Shown here: piece by piece, positions 17,375-26,890 of the stretch
How the letters are laid out: the number at the start of each line of letters is the position of its first letter
Numbering within the stretch: position 1 is the stretch's first letter
Assembly: GCF_003966225.1 (NCBI RefSeq)
Contig: NZ_RXNU01000007.1
Span: 124,001-188,000, forward strand
Length of the DNA: 64,000 nucleotides
Reading direction: 5' to 3'
Source: Shewanella canadensis
GTDB lineage: Bacteria; Pseudomonadota; Gammaproteobacteria; Enterobacterales; Shewanellaceae
Program-made: the position numbers and the translations under genes
Notes under the pieces: model-generated
The model's input: only the letters and a program-made list of their open reading frames with translations
What the model was told of the DNA's origin: nothing
Database searches by the model: none

Positions 17375-18226
17375 ATGAATAAATTAACTCTCGGCGCGAC
17401 CATTGCGGCCTTAGGGCTGTCATTCCACATGAATGCTGAAGAGGTCAGCTCTCCACTGGCCATGTCTATTATTTCGGGTATGGAAGCCTATGAAGACTCT
17501 CCTGGCAGCTCTTTATCGAAAGGTGCAGGCATCTCACTCATTTGGGACGACCTTAGATACGATCAAACTTACAAACTTAATAAAAATTATTTCCGGGCAC
17601 GCGGCACCTACTATTACGAAAAAGATTCCGAGAAATACGACGAAGACAGATATCGTGACTCGATGGATTTTAAGCTCCATTACCAGCGCCCTTTTATGAG
17701 TATCAATAACGATGATGATTATACCCTCAGCGTTATCGGTCATTACGCGGGCCATTACAACAGTCAACAACTCGAGGAATTTGAGCAGCTTGCCGTCGGA
17801 GGTTTAGCACTCAACAGGCGGTTTGGTGACACCCATCATTACGACTTAGGGGTCACCTTAGGGTTAGCCTTTAGCGAAGAGGAGAAAGATGATGACTGGC
17901 CGAGAGAGTCACAGGGAATTAGCGAGGAAGAGCTTAACCGTCGTGGTTTTGGTTACTACTTTGAACTAAATAACAGCTATACCTTCAGCCACACTGGAGT
18001 TCAGATATCACTAAACTACAGCCGTTATGACGGCCTGTGGAAATATGAAGATAATAAGTCCTATACCTTCAACAAGGTTAATTTTGGTGTCGTTATTCCT
18101 CTAGCCAATAAAAATAACCTGCTGCACTTCGCAACTGAATATATTCACCGTGACTCTGAACAAGACTTGATTGGGTTCGATGATATCCTCTACCGAGTGC
18201 ATGCTGAATACGTACACTACTTCTAA
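17375..18226 (+). CDS. Exported beta-barrel outer membrane protein
   Basis: 283 residues with a signal peptide (MNKLTLGATIAALGLSFHMNA, cleavage before EE). The mature part alternates aromatic and polar residues in beta strands and ends with Phe after VHAEYVHYF, typical of outer membrane barrels. No specific family recognised. It is encoded alone downstream of envZ with its own promoter region and a strong terminator 24 bases after the stop. A porin-like or surface role is inferred from the architecture; control by OmpR is possible from position but no site was identified. Confidence 0.75.
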   Translation: MNKLTLGATIAALGLSFHMNAEEVSSPLAMSIISGMEAYEDSPGSSLSKGAGISLIWDDLRYDQTYKLNKNYFRARGTYYYEKDSEKYDEDRYRDSMDFKLHYQRPFMSINNDDDYTLSVIGHYAGHYNSQQLEEFEQLAVGGLALNRRFGDTHHYDLGVTLGLAFSEEEKDDDWPRESQGISEEELNRRGFGYYFELNNSYTFSHTGVQISLNYSRYDGLWKYEDNKSYTFNKVNFGVVIPLANKNNLLHFATEYIHRDSEQDLIGFDDILYRVHAEYVHYF

Positions 18227-18249
18227 ATATTACTACTTACCAATACAAA

Positions 18250-18278
18250 AAAGGAGCCATAAGGCTCCTTTGCTTTAT
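18250..18278 (+). terminator. Rho-independent terminator of the outer membrane protein gene
   Basis: AAAGGAGCC, loop ATAA, GGCTCCTTT forms a perfect nine-base-pair stem, followed by TGCTTTATT. Confidence 0.88.
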
Positions 18279-18409
18279 TCGGTGATAAATAATCCAAACA
18301 TAGAGCGCCAAGAATCCCCCCCATTGATTGGTTATTCGACAAGTTAGCAATTCCTGTCAGGAAAGCCTCTTTCATAACTTGGATACTGGCTAAATATTCA
18401 GGAGGGGAT

Positions 18410-19333
18410 ATGAAAGATAGCGATATCCAATTGATGGCAGTTAAAGACGAGAGGCTCAGGAAGTATATGGCAACAGATGCTAAGACAGAGGATTACGACA
18501 TAACCATGAACCGGGTTTGTGATTATATCTATGCAAATTTAGATGAAAGTTTGACCGTCGAACATCTGAGTCAATTCGCAGGGTTTTCTAAGTTTCATTT
18601 TCATCGTCAGTTTTCAGATTTTTTTGGTATTAGTATATCCAGATACATCCAGCTTTTACGTTTAAAAAGAGCTTCCTACCAGCTCTATTTTAACCGTGAC
18701 ACCAAAATTATTGATATCGCTTTAGATGCTAAATTTGATTAGCCCGAATCTTTTTCCCGGGCATTTAAAAAGGCATTCGATCAATCTCCCACTGAATTTC
18801 GCCTCCAGCCAAAGTGGTTGGAATGGAATGAGAAGTATCAATTCGGAGTACAAAAGATGGATAAGCAGCAGGTTGAAATTGCCACTTTTGCAGAGACAAA
18901 AATTGCGGTCTATGAGCACAGAGGAGCACCTGAACTGGTAAATGAATCCGCAGGTAAGTTTATCGCGTGGCGTAAGAACACAGGCTTATCACCTGTAACT
19001 AAGAGCCAAACTTTTGGAATAATCTATGAGGATCCTAAGTCGGTCCCAGCCGAGGAGTTTAGGTTTGATATCTGTGGGTCGGTATTGCAGGAGGTACCGG
19101 ATAATGACTCAGGGATCATCAATAAGACCATACCCGAAGGACGCTGTGCCGTCATTCGTCATCAGGGTTCACACGACCATTTGGGGGCTAAGGTACACTA
19201 TCTCTACGGTCAGTGGTTACCACGGAGCGGCGAGTCATTAAGAGACTTCCCCTGCTTCTTTCATTACATTAACTTCTTTCCCGAGGTAGCCGAACATGAG
19301 TTAATTACAGATATTTACCTGCCACTCATCTGA
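18410..19333 (+). pseudogene. AraC-family regulator with GyrI-like domain, interrupted by an in-frame amber codon
   Basis: The reading frame is continuous over 307 codons except for one TAG at 18,740-18,742. Before it is the AraC double helix-turn-helix (MNRVCDYIYANLDESLTVEHL and FAGFSKFHFHRQFS). The text around the stop is LDAKFD*PESFSRAFKKAFDQSP, where family members have a serine at the stop (FDSPESFSRAFK), so TCG to TAG explains it. After it is a GyrI-like effector-binding domain of about 155 residues ending TDIYLPLI. The second half lacks a good start. Probably inactive, unless TAG is suppressed or is a sequencing error. Confidence 0.88.
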
Positions 19334-19427
19334 GCGGGAAGTATGGTTAACTTTCATTAACTGTACTTGAGTCGATCACTTGTCATAATGCGGCTTAGGG
19401 AGATAACAGAACAAAAGGCTTAGTAAC

Positions 19428-19817
19428 ATGATGAATAAATTGACTATTGGTTTGGTGCTAGCCTTTTCTTCCTTTATTTTGTGGATGACCTATCTGGCAA
19501 ATACCGGCGGCAGTAGTGTGTTCTTCAATCTGATAAGAGTGCTTCCCTATGGAGACAAGCTGGGGCACTTTTGCCTTTTTGGTATACTGACTCTTTTAAT
19601 TAACCTCGCCTCTCACTGTAAGTCATTTCCAGTAGGCCGATTCCGTATTTACTATGGTACCGCGGTCGTTACTATTTTTGTTCTTACGGAGGAGATTAGC
19701 CAAAAATTCATCCCCAACAGGACATTTGATCTGATGGATCTCACCGCCGATGCCCTGGGGATCCTCAGCTTTACCTATTTCAGTTTTCTCAGCAGTAAAA
19801 AGCCGATGAAGGGATAG
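19428..19817 (+). CDS. VanZ-like membrane protein
   Basis: 129 residues with four predicted membrane helices (starting LTIGLVLAFSSFILWMTYLA, GHFCLFGILTLLINLAS, YYGTAVVTIFVLTEEISQKF, and a last one around LGILSFTYFSFL). The KLGHF motif after a loop and TEEISQKFIPNRTFDLMDLTADALG fit the VanZ family, where E...Q...R.....D...N/D is conserved. The function in bacteria without glycopeptide resistance is unknown. It ends four bases from the end of the convergent rsmJ. Confidence 0.78.
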   Translation: MMNKLTIGLVLAFSSFILWMTYLANTGGSSVFFNLIRVLPYGDKLGHFCLFGILTLLINLASHCKSFPVGRFRIYYGTAVVTIFVLTEEISQKFIPNRTFDLMDLTADALGILSFTYFSFLSSKKPMKG

Positions 19818-19820
19818 GCG

Positions 19821-20597
19821 TTAGGCTTTCATAGCAGCCTTAACATAGACATCGAAACGATTTTTCTTGGTCGCGATGACCATAGAAGGTTTTACGCCAT
19901 CCAGGTCTTCCGCATAGTCAGGTCGCTTAACCACCACTCGCTTAGTGGCTAATGCCATGGCGGGAGCGAGCAAGCCATCAGCATCGAGATCGGCACCAAC
20001 CAGTGACTGGAATACCCGCATCTCTTTTTTCACGAGTGCGGATTTTGATTTATGCGGATACATGGGGTCTAAGTACACCACATCTACCTCTTCGCCAAGC
20101 TCGGCAACAGACTCAAGGCTAGAGCCATGTACCAGCCTCATGCGCTCACGCATCCAATCGCCGATCTCTTCACTTTCATAGGCGCGGCGCAAACCATCTT
20201 CAAGCAGAGCGGCAACCACAGGGTTTCTCTCTATCATAGTCACATTGCAGCCAAGACTGGCCAGCACGAAGGCATCACGACCGAGGCCAGCGGTACCATC
20301 GACGACGCTTGGGTTCACCCCTTGCTTAAGACCTACCGCTTTGGCTATCGATTGCCCTCGTCCACCACCAAATTTGCGACGATGCGCCACGGCACCGGAG
20401 ACAAAATCCACACAGATACCTTTCAGTTTTGGTTCATCACGCTTATTCAAAACAAGGCAATTATTTTCGAATATCAGCTCGAATGCAGCTTCCTTATCAA
20501 AGACAAGTCCCCATCTTTGGCAGATAGCCTCTAATGAAGGGTATTGAGCATTAAAGAAGATGCCTATCGGCTGTATTGATTGCTTAAGTTCGGTCAC
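19821..20597 (-). CDS. rsmJ: 16S rRNA (guanine1516-N2)-methyltransferase RsmJ
   Basis: 258 residues. It methylates G1516 of 16S rRNA using SAM. Matches to E. coli RsmJ are close: [27 protein letters not shown], the SAM-binding [34 protein letters not shown], and the catalytic region [20 protein letters not shown]. The N-terminus is longer than the E. coli protein by about eight residues; the start at 20,597 is kept for lack of a clearly better one. rlmJ is divergent. Confidence 0.95.
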   Translation of the reverse strand: MTELKQSIQPIGIFFNAQYPSLEAICQRWGLVFDKEAAFELIFENNCLVLNKRDEPKLKGICVDFVSGAVAHRRKFGGGRGQSIAKAVGLKQGVNPSVVDGTAGLGRDAFVLASLGCNVTMIERNPVVAALLEDGLRRAYESEEIGDWMRERMRLVHGSSLESVAELGEEVDVVYLDPMYPHKSKSALVKKEMRVFQSLVGADLDADGLLAPAMALATKRVVVKRPDYAEDLDGVKPSMVIATKKNRFDVYVKAAMKA

Positions 20598-20792
20598 TGT
20601 AACTCGATGTGGCGTGATTATGCGTCTATTATGCCAAAAGCTCCGTCTGGGAGATATATTTTAAGGAGTTTGAGTTATAATCCGTTGCATCAGGCAATTT
20701 TTGCCATACCCAAATTAACCTCGCAAAGCCAAGTTCAGTTATCCATAAACGATATCCAGCTTAACGCTATGCCGAAACCCTTAGGAATCATC

Positions 20793-21635
20793 ATGCTGAG
20801 TTATCGCCACGGCTACCATGCCGGAAATTATGCCGATGTATTAAAGCACTCTGTTTTATTACAGGTACTTAAACTAATGCATAAGAAGCCAACCCCTTTT
20901 GTCTATATCGATACCCATGCTGGCGCCGGCGGTTATGCTCTGAGCGATGAATTCGCTCAAAAAACCGGTGAATATTTAGACGGGGTTGCTAAGCTATGGG
21001 GGAAAGAGGATCTGCCTGAACCACTAGCTGAGTATATTGCTGATGTCACTCACTTCAACCAAGGTAAGCCTGAGCTCTCTTTCTACCCAGGCTCTCCAGC
21101 CTTTGTAGACATGAACAGCTATGAAAAAGAGCGCATGGTATTGCATGAACTTCATGGCGCCGATCACGCCCAGCTTGAAGAGCAGTTTGCTGGTGACAGG
21201 TATATTCGCATTGTCAAAGACGATGGCTTAAAAGGGTTAATCGCAGCGGTTCCTCCCCGTGAACGACGCGGCGTTATCTTAGTCGATCCAAGTTATGAGA
21301 TGAAAACTGATTACCAAGATGTGCCTAACGCGATCATAAAGGCCCATAAAAAGTTCGCAACCGGTGTATATATGCTCTGGTATCCGGTCGTGAATCGTGC
21401 TCAAACCGAAGGTATGTTGAAAATTCTTGCCCAGAGTGGCATTAAGAATCAACTGCGTATCGAACAAGCTGTCAAGGCTGACAGCGATGAGTTTGGTATG
21501 ACGGCTGCGGGCTTATGGATCATCAACCCTCCCTGGAAACTCGATGAGTCGGCAAAAGAGATATTAGATTACCTCTCGCCACTACTGAATCAAGGTGGCG
21601 GTGAAACTAAGATTATCTTGGAAGTCAGTGAGTAG
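20793..21635 (+). CDS. rlmJ: 23S rRNA (adenine2030-N6)-methyltransferase RlmJ
   Basis: 280 residues, identical in length to the E. coli enzyme. The start ATG 20,793 gives MLSYRHGYHAGNYADVLKH, the conserved N-terminus; the frame is open 71 codons further upstream, but that part has no family similarity. Motifs: YIDTHAGAGGYAL (SAM binding), YPGSP, ELH, and the catalytic ILVDPSYEMKTDY, where the usual DPPYE is DPSYE. NPPWKL near the C-terminus is conserved. It methylates A2030 of 23S rRNA before subunit assembly. Confidence 0.95.
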   Translation: MLSYRHGYHAGNYADVLKHSVLLQVLKLMHKKPTPFVYIDTHAGAGGYALSDEFAQKTGEYLDGVAKLWGKEDLPEPLAEYIADVTHFNQGKPELSFYPGSPAFVDMNSYEKERMVLHELHGADHAQLEEQFAGDRYIRIVKDDGLKGLIAAVPPRERRGVILVDPSYEMKTDYQDVPNAIIKAHKKFATGVYMLWYPVVNRAQTEGMLKILAQSGIKNQLRIEQAVKADSDEFGMTAAGLWIINPPWKLDESAKEILDYLSPLLNQGGGETKIILEVSE

Positions 21636-21835
21636 ACATCTTATTTAAGTAGTGAGTTTGTTGTTTATATCAGTTGTATTTCGCCAATACGTGTTTGAAT
21701 GAAGGTAAGATCAATTGACCACTACTATCCTATGCTTTTTATGTAGTGGCATAGTGAATTTATCCGCAAGATTTATTTGATCTGCACAAAAAATGTGCGT
21801 AGAATGCCCGGCAATTTATCTGATTGGGATTTGAA

Positions 21836-22030
21836 ATGAGCCGCCAAGTTAAGCAACCCTTAACCCAAAACCGTCGAAAGTCGGTTCCGCTCAATTCTAT
21901 TCTGGTCATTTATAAGAAAGCCTCTTTTTTAAAAGGGGCTTTTTTTTGTCTGTTTTTTAGAAGACTGCTTTTTAGAAGACAGGCACTTTGCATTGAGATA
22001 AAAATAAAAAGGGAAGAAAGGCCATGGTAA
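21836..22030 (+). CDS. pyrL: PyrL-like leader peptide of the pyrBI operon
   Basis: 64 codons from ATG 21,836, encoding a basic peptide with [12 protein letters not shown], very like the end of E. coli PyrL (NRGAFFCLGVRR). The frame runs through the attenuator hairpin and its T-tract and stops at 22,028-22,030, overlapping the pyrB start by seven bases. In E. coli, coupled translation of the leader at low UTP prevents hairpin formation. The same mechanism is inferred. The overlap also lets leader ribosomes reach pyrB. Confidence 0.75.
   Translation: MSRQVKQPLTQNRRKSVPLNSILVIYKKASFLKGAFFCLFFRRLLFRRQALCIEIKIKREERPW
21917..21947 (+). terminator. pyrBI attenuator
   Basis: AAAGCCTCTTTT, loop TT, AAAAGGGGCTTT makes a 12-base-pair stem with one G-T pair, followed by five more T residues. 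It lies inside the leader frame and about 75 bases before pyrB, as in UTP-sensitive pyrBI attenuation. Confidence 0.88.
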
Positions 22031-22977
22031 ATTCATTATATAAAAAGCACATTATTTCCATTCCGGAATTAGACCGCAGCCAGCTTGAATCAATAGTGGC
22101 GACAGCCGGTGTGCTTAAGGCAACTCCAAACCCTCAGCTGTTGAAGAATAAGGTTATCGCCAGCTGTTTCTTCGAACCCTCGACCCGTACCCGATTGTCT
22201 TTCGAAACCGCAGTCCAGCGTCTGGGCGGCACGGTTGTCGGCTTCGATAATGGCGGCAACACCTCCCTGGTAAAGAAAGGCGAGACCCTATCGGACTCGG
22301 TACAAGTCATCTCCTCCTATGTTGATGCCTTCGTAATGCGTCACCCCCAGGAAGGTGCAGCTCGTCTGGCCTCGGAGTTCTCCAATGGCGTGCCCATCAT
22401 CAATGGCGGTGACGGTGCCAATCAGCACCCGACACAGACCCTGCTGGATCTATTCAGCATCTTCGAGACTCAGGGGCGACTGGATGATATTAATATCGCC
22501 TTTGTCGGCGACCTCAAATATGGCCGTACCGTCCACTCGCTAACCCAAGCCCTATCCAAGTTTGACAATGTTTGCTTCTATTTCATTTCGCCGGAAATTC
22601 TGGCCATGCCGGATTATATCTGTGAGGAATTGGATGAAGCCGGAATAAGCTACAGCTTGCACACCAGCATGGAAGACGTGATCCCAAGTTTGGATGTGCT
22701 GTATATGACCCGGGTACAGAAAGAGCGACTGGATGAATCTGAGTATGTCCATATGAAGGCAGCCTATATCCTCAGTGCCACCATGCTTACCGAGGCACGT
22801 GAGAACCTGAAAATTCTTCATCCCCTGCCCCGTATCGATGAGATTACCGTCGATGTAGACAAGACTAAGCATGCCTATTATTTTCAGCAGGCAGAAAATG
22901 GCGTCTACGCCAGGGAAGCCTTACTCGCACTGGTACTAAATGAACAGCTATCAGCAGGAGACACAAACAATGTCTAA
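22024..22977 (+). CDS. pyrB: Aspartate carbamoyltransferase catalytic subunit
   Basis: 317 residues. It joins carbamoyl phosphate and aspartate, the committed step of pyrimidine synthesis. The carbamoyl phosphate site [10 protein letters not shown] (STRTR at 53-57), the loop [29 protein letters not shown] and the aspartate-binding region [10 protein letters not shown] are all present. It partners PyrI in a holoenzyme regulated by nucleotides. It is preceded by a leader with attenuator and overlaps pyrI by eight bases. It is slightly longer than the E. coli chain because of a C-terminal tail (AGDTNNV). Confidence 0.98.
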   Translation: MVNSLYKKHIISIPELDRSQLESIVATAGVLKATPNPQLLKNKVIASCFFEPSTRTRLSFETAVQRLGGTVVGFDNGGNTSLVKKGETLSDSVQVISSYVDAFVMRHPQEGAARLASEFSNGVPIINGGDGANQHPTQTLLDLFSIFETQGRLDDINIAFVGDLKYGRTVHSLTQALSKFDNVCFYFISPEILAMPDYICEELDEAGISYSLHTSMEDVIPSLDVLYMTRVQKERLDESEYVHMKAAYILSATMLTEARENLKILHPLPRIDEITVDVDKTKHAYYFQQAENGVYAREALLALVLNEQLSAGDTNNV

Positions 22978-23434
22978 ATCGATGAAAATGCAGGTTGAAG
23001 CCATTAACAATGGCACGGTAATCGACCACATTCCGGCCAATATAGGGCTCAAACTACTGAAGTTGTTCAATATCCAACTCGTTAACCAGCGCGTGACCAT
23101 AGGGTTCAATCTGCCCTCATCGGCCTTGGGCTGCAAGGATATTATCAAGGTTGAAAATGTCTTTATCAACGAGGATCAGGCGAACCAACTGGCCCTCTAT
23201 GCGCCGAATGCCACGGTCAACCAGATTGAAAACTACGAAGTAGCCAAAAAGCTCAATCTCAAGTTGCCCGATCAGATCCATGCCATTTTCAGGTGTCCGA
23301 ACAGCAACTGTATCACCCACAACGAACCCGTGGACAGTAACTTCAGGGTGCTCACCAAGAGGGATGATATCCAGCTCAAGTGCAAATACTGTGAGAAGGT
23401 GTTCTCTAGGGAGATCGTCACCGAGCACCCTTGA
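22970..23434 (+). CDS. pyrI: Aspartate carbamoyltransferase regulatory subunit
   Basis: 154 residues from ATG 22,970 ([22 protein letters not shown]), chosen over an earlier in-frame start because it aligns with the family. The N-terminal nucleotide-binding domain is followed by a zinc domain with the four cysteines in CPNSNC and CKYC. It binds ATP, CTP and UTP and transmits the signal to PyrB. Coupled to pyrB by overlap, and followed by a strong terminator. Confidence 0.97.
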   Translation: MSKSMKMQVEAINNGTVIDHIPANIGLKLLKLFNIQLVNQRVTIGFNLPSSALGCKDIIKVENVFINEDQANQLALYAPNATVNQIENYEVAKKLNLKLPDQIHAIFRCPNSNCITHNEPVDSNFRVLTKRDDIQLKCKYCEKVFSREIVTEHP

Positions 23435-23492
23435 TACGGCTCACGGGGATAGTTTAGTTCGCCCCCAAAAAATTCCTAGGCTCACAATCCAT

Positions 23493-23520
23493 AAAAACCT
23501 CAGCACTTGCTGAGGTTTTT
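23493..23520 (+). terminator. Terminator of pyrBI
   Basis: AAAAACCTCAGC, loop ACTT, GCTGAGGTTTTT: a perfect 12-base-pair stem ending in five T residues, 58 bases after the pyrI stop. Confidence 0.93.
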
Positions 23521-23597
23521 ACTACAGCCAGTTTAAACCTGCGGCCTAAAACGGTAATGAGCAAGGCCGTTTGAGTAGCGAGTCGCTATAAAATACT

Positions 23598-23810
23598 GTG
23601 CCGCTCAAAAAGCGTGTCGATATAGTTAAAATCAATATCCAACTTAAAAATATCTCAGATCTTGATGCTGTAAACGATGTTTACACAAGATTCTTCAAAG
23701 GCGATCTTCCTGCAAGAACAGTCGTTGGCGTTTCGGCTATGCCTATGGATGCTTTGGTACAAATTGATGCCATTCTTTCTAACGCTGAAGGTACACCTCC
23801 TGCGAAATAA
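23598..23810 (+). pseudogene. ridA: RidA-family protein, 5' half missing
   Basis: 70 residues from a GTG, containing VDIVKINIQLKNI, VNDVYTRFF, LPARTVVGVSAMPMDALVQI and DAI. This is the C-terminal half of RidA (enamine/imine deaminase, about 128 residues), with the catalytic Arg in PARTVV. The N-terminal half with the conserved APAAIGPYSQA and SGQ motifs is absent; only 77 bases separate the fragment from the pyrI terminator. In E. coli ridA follows pyrBI, so this is probably the resident ridA after a 5' deletion. It cannot form the full trimer interface and is likely non-functional. Confidence 0.8.
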
Positions 23811-23838
23811 CAGGTATTTATTTACATGCATTAAGTCG

Positions 23839-23882
23839 GGACATCCATAAAATCTAGATACGCTTTGATCTTTTGGATGTCC
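23839..23882. repeat. Inverted repeat between convergent genes
   Basis: GGACATCCA at 23,839-23,847 and TGGATGTCC at 23,874-23,882 are exact complements; imperfect pairing continues inwards for about six more bases. It lies between the ridA remnant and the convergent SnoaL-like gene. It may serve as a bidirectional terminator, though the T-run is weak, or be the remnant of a small mobile repeat. Confidence 0.6.
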
Positions 23883-23929
23883 ATTCCTGCTTATTAAAAC
23901 CGAGCGGATTGAACGAATTCCTAAATAGC

Positions 23930-24301
23930 TCAAAATGGTTCGCATGGTGTCCCCTGATGAAAGATCATCTGCCAGCGCCCTTGGCTTTTTCTCCATAGCG
24001 AGCTACGTAAGGAGTAACGGGTAATAAACTCACCGGGTTTTTTCATCGTTGCCTTATAGACAAGCTGAGCAACATCGCAAGAAAGATGTCTCAATTCGAA
24101 TGCCGTAGCTGAAAATTCGGGGCACTTCTCCCGGGGGAGCTGCTTTAACACCTCTTTCTTGCCGAAGCTTATTCCCGAGCCGCCAAACTCGAGAAAATCG
24201 TCATGGATAAGCTGATCGAGATCCTGAACCGATACCCTCACATCTGCCTTAAGAAGATAGAGCTCCAGCTCAACAAGTTTTTTCTTTAAACTGGTGTGCA
24301 T
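23930..24301 (-). CDS. SnoaL-like/DUF4440 protein of the NTF2 superfamily
   Basis: 123 residues with the pattern of DUF4440 proteins: an N-terminal helix (LKKKLVELELYLLKADVRVS), DLDQLIHDDFLEFGGSG, FGKKEVL and a C-terminal sheet ending RSSLWRKSQGRWQMIFHQGT. Such proteins have a cone-shaped pocket; the ligand or reaction is unknown here. Single gene on the minus strand, between the LysR gene and the ridA remnant. Confidence 0.75.
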   Translation of the reverse strand: MHTSLKKKLVELELYLLKADVRVSVQDLDQLIHDDFLEFGGSGISFGKKEVLKQLPREKCPEFSATAFELRHLSCDVAQLVYKATMKKPGEFITRYSLRSSLWRKSQGRWQMIFHQGTPCEPF

Positions 24302-24389
24302 ACACTATCCTCCCTGCAAGACCTACTGCATCGATGCGCGAAAACAACAATAGACAATTACTGCCTTAATAATAACTTAGCATAAAAAA

Positions 24390-25280
24390 TTAGGTAATGA
24401 GTCGATTCTTAAACATAGATTCAATTTCCAGGAATATCCACTCCATCACAGGACCGTAGGCTCTGTCCCGTCGGTTCACCACCCCCATCTCAACAAGCAG
24501 GGGATCGGGAATATTCTCTGTCGACAGCTCAATCACCTCATTGGTGTACCACTCCGAATTAGCCAGGTGATCGGGCACCAGTGCCCAACCGAGCCCCCTG
24601 ATAACCAAGGCCGTGATGTAATAATAGCTATCGATATACCAATGATTTGCCGACAAGGCTTTAGCCTGACTTTTCCCGACGCGATCGCGGATAACAAGCT
24701 GACGATACTGGTTGAGTTCATCGATAGTCGGTGACTCAATCTTAGATAACGGATGCTTAGGTGATACGATCAATGAGTGGTAAAACTGACCGATGGACAT
24801 AAACTCTAACGAGTCTGAAAAAGACTTAACATAAAACAGTATCCCCATGTCCGCCTTTCCCTCATCGACCCATTGAGCGATATCATCCTGAGAACCATTT
24901 ATTATGGTGAGCTTGAGTAGAGGAAATCGTTGAGCGACTCGCTCAATCAGAGATTCGAACGCATTGATAGGCACGGCTTCATCCATAGCAATGGTTAACG
25001 CTATCTCCTCCCCGCTCGTCACCGTCAGGGCTCTCGACTGCAACCGCTGACACTGTTCGAGTACGGCCTGAGCCTCTACATACATATCTTCCCCGTGCTG
25101 AGTTAAGACTGGCAACTTTGCCGTTCTGTCGAATAACTCGAAACCGAGATCGGCCTCCAGGTTCGCGATAGCGGTACTCACCCTTGACTGCGCACGGCCT
25201 AGTTTTCGTGCTGCCGCAGAAAATGATCCACACTTAACCGACAAAACAAACGCCTCTAACTGAGCCAGAGTCCAATTCAT
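24390..25280 (-). CDS. LysR-family transcriptional regulator
   Basis: 296 residues. N-terminal winged helix (LAQLEAFVLSVKCGSFSAAA and KLGRAQSRVSTAIANLEADLG), then a substrate-binding domain (from about residue 90). It is divergent from a MATE transporter gene 140 bases away, so it likely controls that gene and itself from the shared region. The inducer is unknown. Confidence 0.9.
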   Translation of the reverse strand: MNWTLAQLEAFVLSVKCGSFSAAARKLGRAQSRVSTAIANLEADLGFELFDRTAKLPVLTQHGEDMYVEAQAVLEQCQRLQSRALTVTSGEEIALTIAMDEAVPINAFESLIERVAQRFPLLKLTIINGSQDDIAQWVDEGKADMGILFYVKSFSDSLEFMSIGQFYHSLIVSPKHPLSKIESPTIDELNQYRQLVIRDRVGKSQAKALSANHWYIDSYYYITALVIRGLGWALVPDHLANSEWYTNEVIELSTENIPDPLLVEMGVVNRRDRAYGPVMEWIFLEIESMFKNRLIT

Positions 25281-25420
25281 AACCTCTCCATCAACACACT
25301 CTAATCATCTCAACCAACCATCCGAAATCCGGATAGAAACCAACTTTCATCAATCCGCTTATTGAGAGTATCCTATGGGCCTCCACTAAGTACCAGAAAA
25401 TAAGTACCAGAAAAAAGATT

Positions 25421-26824
25421 ATGCAAGCCAACATTCAGGATATAACCTCCGATCGTTCAATACAGCGCGCCTTTTGGCGTTACGCTATCCCTTCGATCGC
25501 GGCGATGTTAGTCAATGGCCTATACCAAATCATCGATGGTATGTTTATCGGGCACTACCTGGGTTATCAGGGCTTAGCGGGTATCAATGTGGCCTGGCCC
25601 ATCATCTATGTGATTGCCGGGGTAGGCTTAATGATAGGGATGGGTGCAGGCAGCCTGAATTCTGTCAGTCGCGGGAGAAGCACGACAAGCCAACAAGACT
25701 CAAAAGAGGCGGTAAGAGCTCATACACAAGTCGCCAAAACGCTATACACGGCTTTGGGCTTAGCCATCGGCTTTGGGCTTATCTTCTCGTATTTGCTCTT
25801 ATTAAACGGCACCCACCTACTGCTTGCTCAGGGCGCAGAGGGTCAAGCCCTCGTATTGGCACAACACTATCTCTCCCCTTTCGTGTGGACGGCAGTGATT
25901 ACGATTCTGGCCTCGGCTTTACCCATATTAGTTCGTAACGATGAGAGCCCGAACATCGCGACAGCGCTGATGGTCACCGGAGCATGCATTAATATCATGT
26001 TGGACTACCTACTCATAGTTCAGTTTGACATGGGACTTAAGGGGGCTGCACTCGCTACCGTGTGTGCACAACTGTCTGTATGTGTGGGCGGTTTCGCCTA
26101 TTTCCTCTCGAGTAGAACACAACTCAAATTATCGACATACCGCCCGAGCTTCAACGCACGGCTCGCAGGAAAAATTCTGTTACTGGGGTCATCGAGTTTT
26201 GTCATGTATATCTACACCAGCTTTGTCTTTGCGCTGCATAACCGTCTGTTTATGGAATATGGCACATCCATAACCGTTGCGGCCTTCGCCATAGTCGGAT
26301 ACCTGATGGTCCTCTACTATTTCATCGCCGAAGGGATAGGAGAAGGTATGCAACCACCGGTCAGTTTCTTTTTGGGGGCGGCGCAGCCCCATAATATAAA
26401 AAAGATGGTTCAGTTGGCGGCGACAGTCACACTCACAATAGGCCTGAGCTGGGTGGCCGTACTAAACCTATTTCCCGAGACCATGATTGGGCTATTTAAC
26501 ACTGATGATCCAATCCTGATACAGGAAACCGTTACCGGTATTCATCTGCACCTGTTTGCTATGTTTCTCGACGGCCTCATAGTCTTAGCCATCATGTATT
26601 TTATGGCTGTGAATCAAGGTGGTAAGTCATTAGCTATTTCAATGGGCCATATGCTTATCCAGCTACCTTTCCTCTACATATTGCCGAAATGGCTGGGAAT
26701 ATATGGTGTCTGGATAGCGATGCCACTCTCCAATGTGGCCATGTTTTTTATCGTTGCACCTATGGTCTGGTATCACATGAATGCGGCAACACATAAGCAG
26801 GAACCAAACCTTGCGACAGCTTAA
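25421..26824 (+). CDS. MATE-family efflux transporter
   Basis: 467 residues with twelve predicted membrane helices in two MatE halves. The start region RAFWRYAIPSIAAMLVNGLY and the conserved IDGMFIGHYLGYQGLAGINV fit the DinF/NorM superfamily, nearer the group annotated as multidrug or uncharacterised MATE proteins. Transport is driven by Na+ or H+; the substrate is unknown. Divergent from a LysR regulator, which is its probable controller. Confidence 0.92.
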   Translation: MQANIQDITSDRSIQRAFWRYAIPSIAAMLVNGLYQIIDGMFIGHYLGYQGLAGINVAWPIIYVIAGVGLMIGMGAGSLNSVSRGRSTTSQQDSKEAVRAHTQVAKTLYTALGLAIGFGLIFSYLLLLNGTHLLLAQGAEGQALVLAQHYLSPFVWTAVITILASALPILVRNDESPNIATALMVTGACINIMLDYLLIVQFDMGLKGAALATVCAQLSVCVGGFAYFLSSRTQLKLSTYRPSFNARLAGKILLLGSSSFVMYIYTSFVFALHNRLFMEYGTSITVAAFAIVGYLMVLYYFIAEGIGEGMQPPVSFFLGAAQPHNIKKMVQLAATVTLTIGLSWVAVLNLFPETMIGLFNTDDPILIQETVTGIHLHLFAMFLDGLIVLAIMYFMAVNQGGKSLAISMGHMLIQLPFLYILPKWLGIYGVWIAMPLSNVAMFFIVAPMVWYHMNAATHKQEPNLATA

Positions 26825-26890
26825 GCACTGCACTTATGGTGGATAAAGACAGGTGTGGTGTGTCAGCAGTGAAGTGATAAAAATCCGTTA

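Noticed and set aside
20580..20792. Longer start for RlmJ
   Set aside because: The frame is open 71 codons upstream, but this segment overlaps the divergent rsmJ start and has no family similarity; E. coli RlmJ begins MLSYRH.
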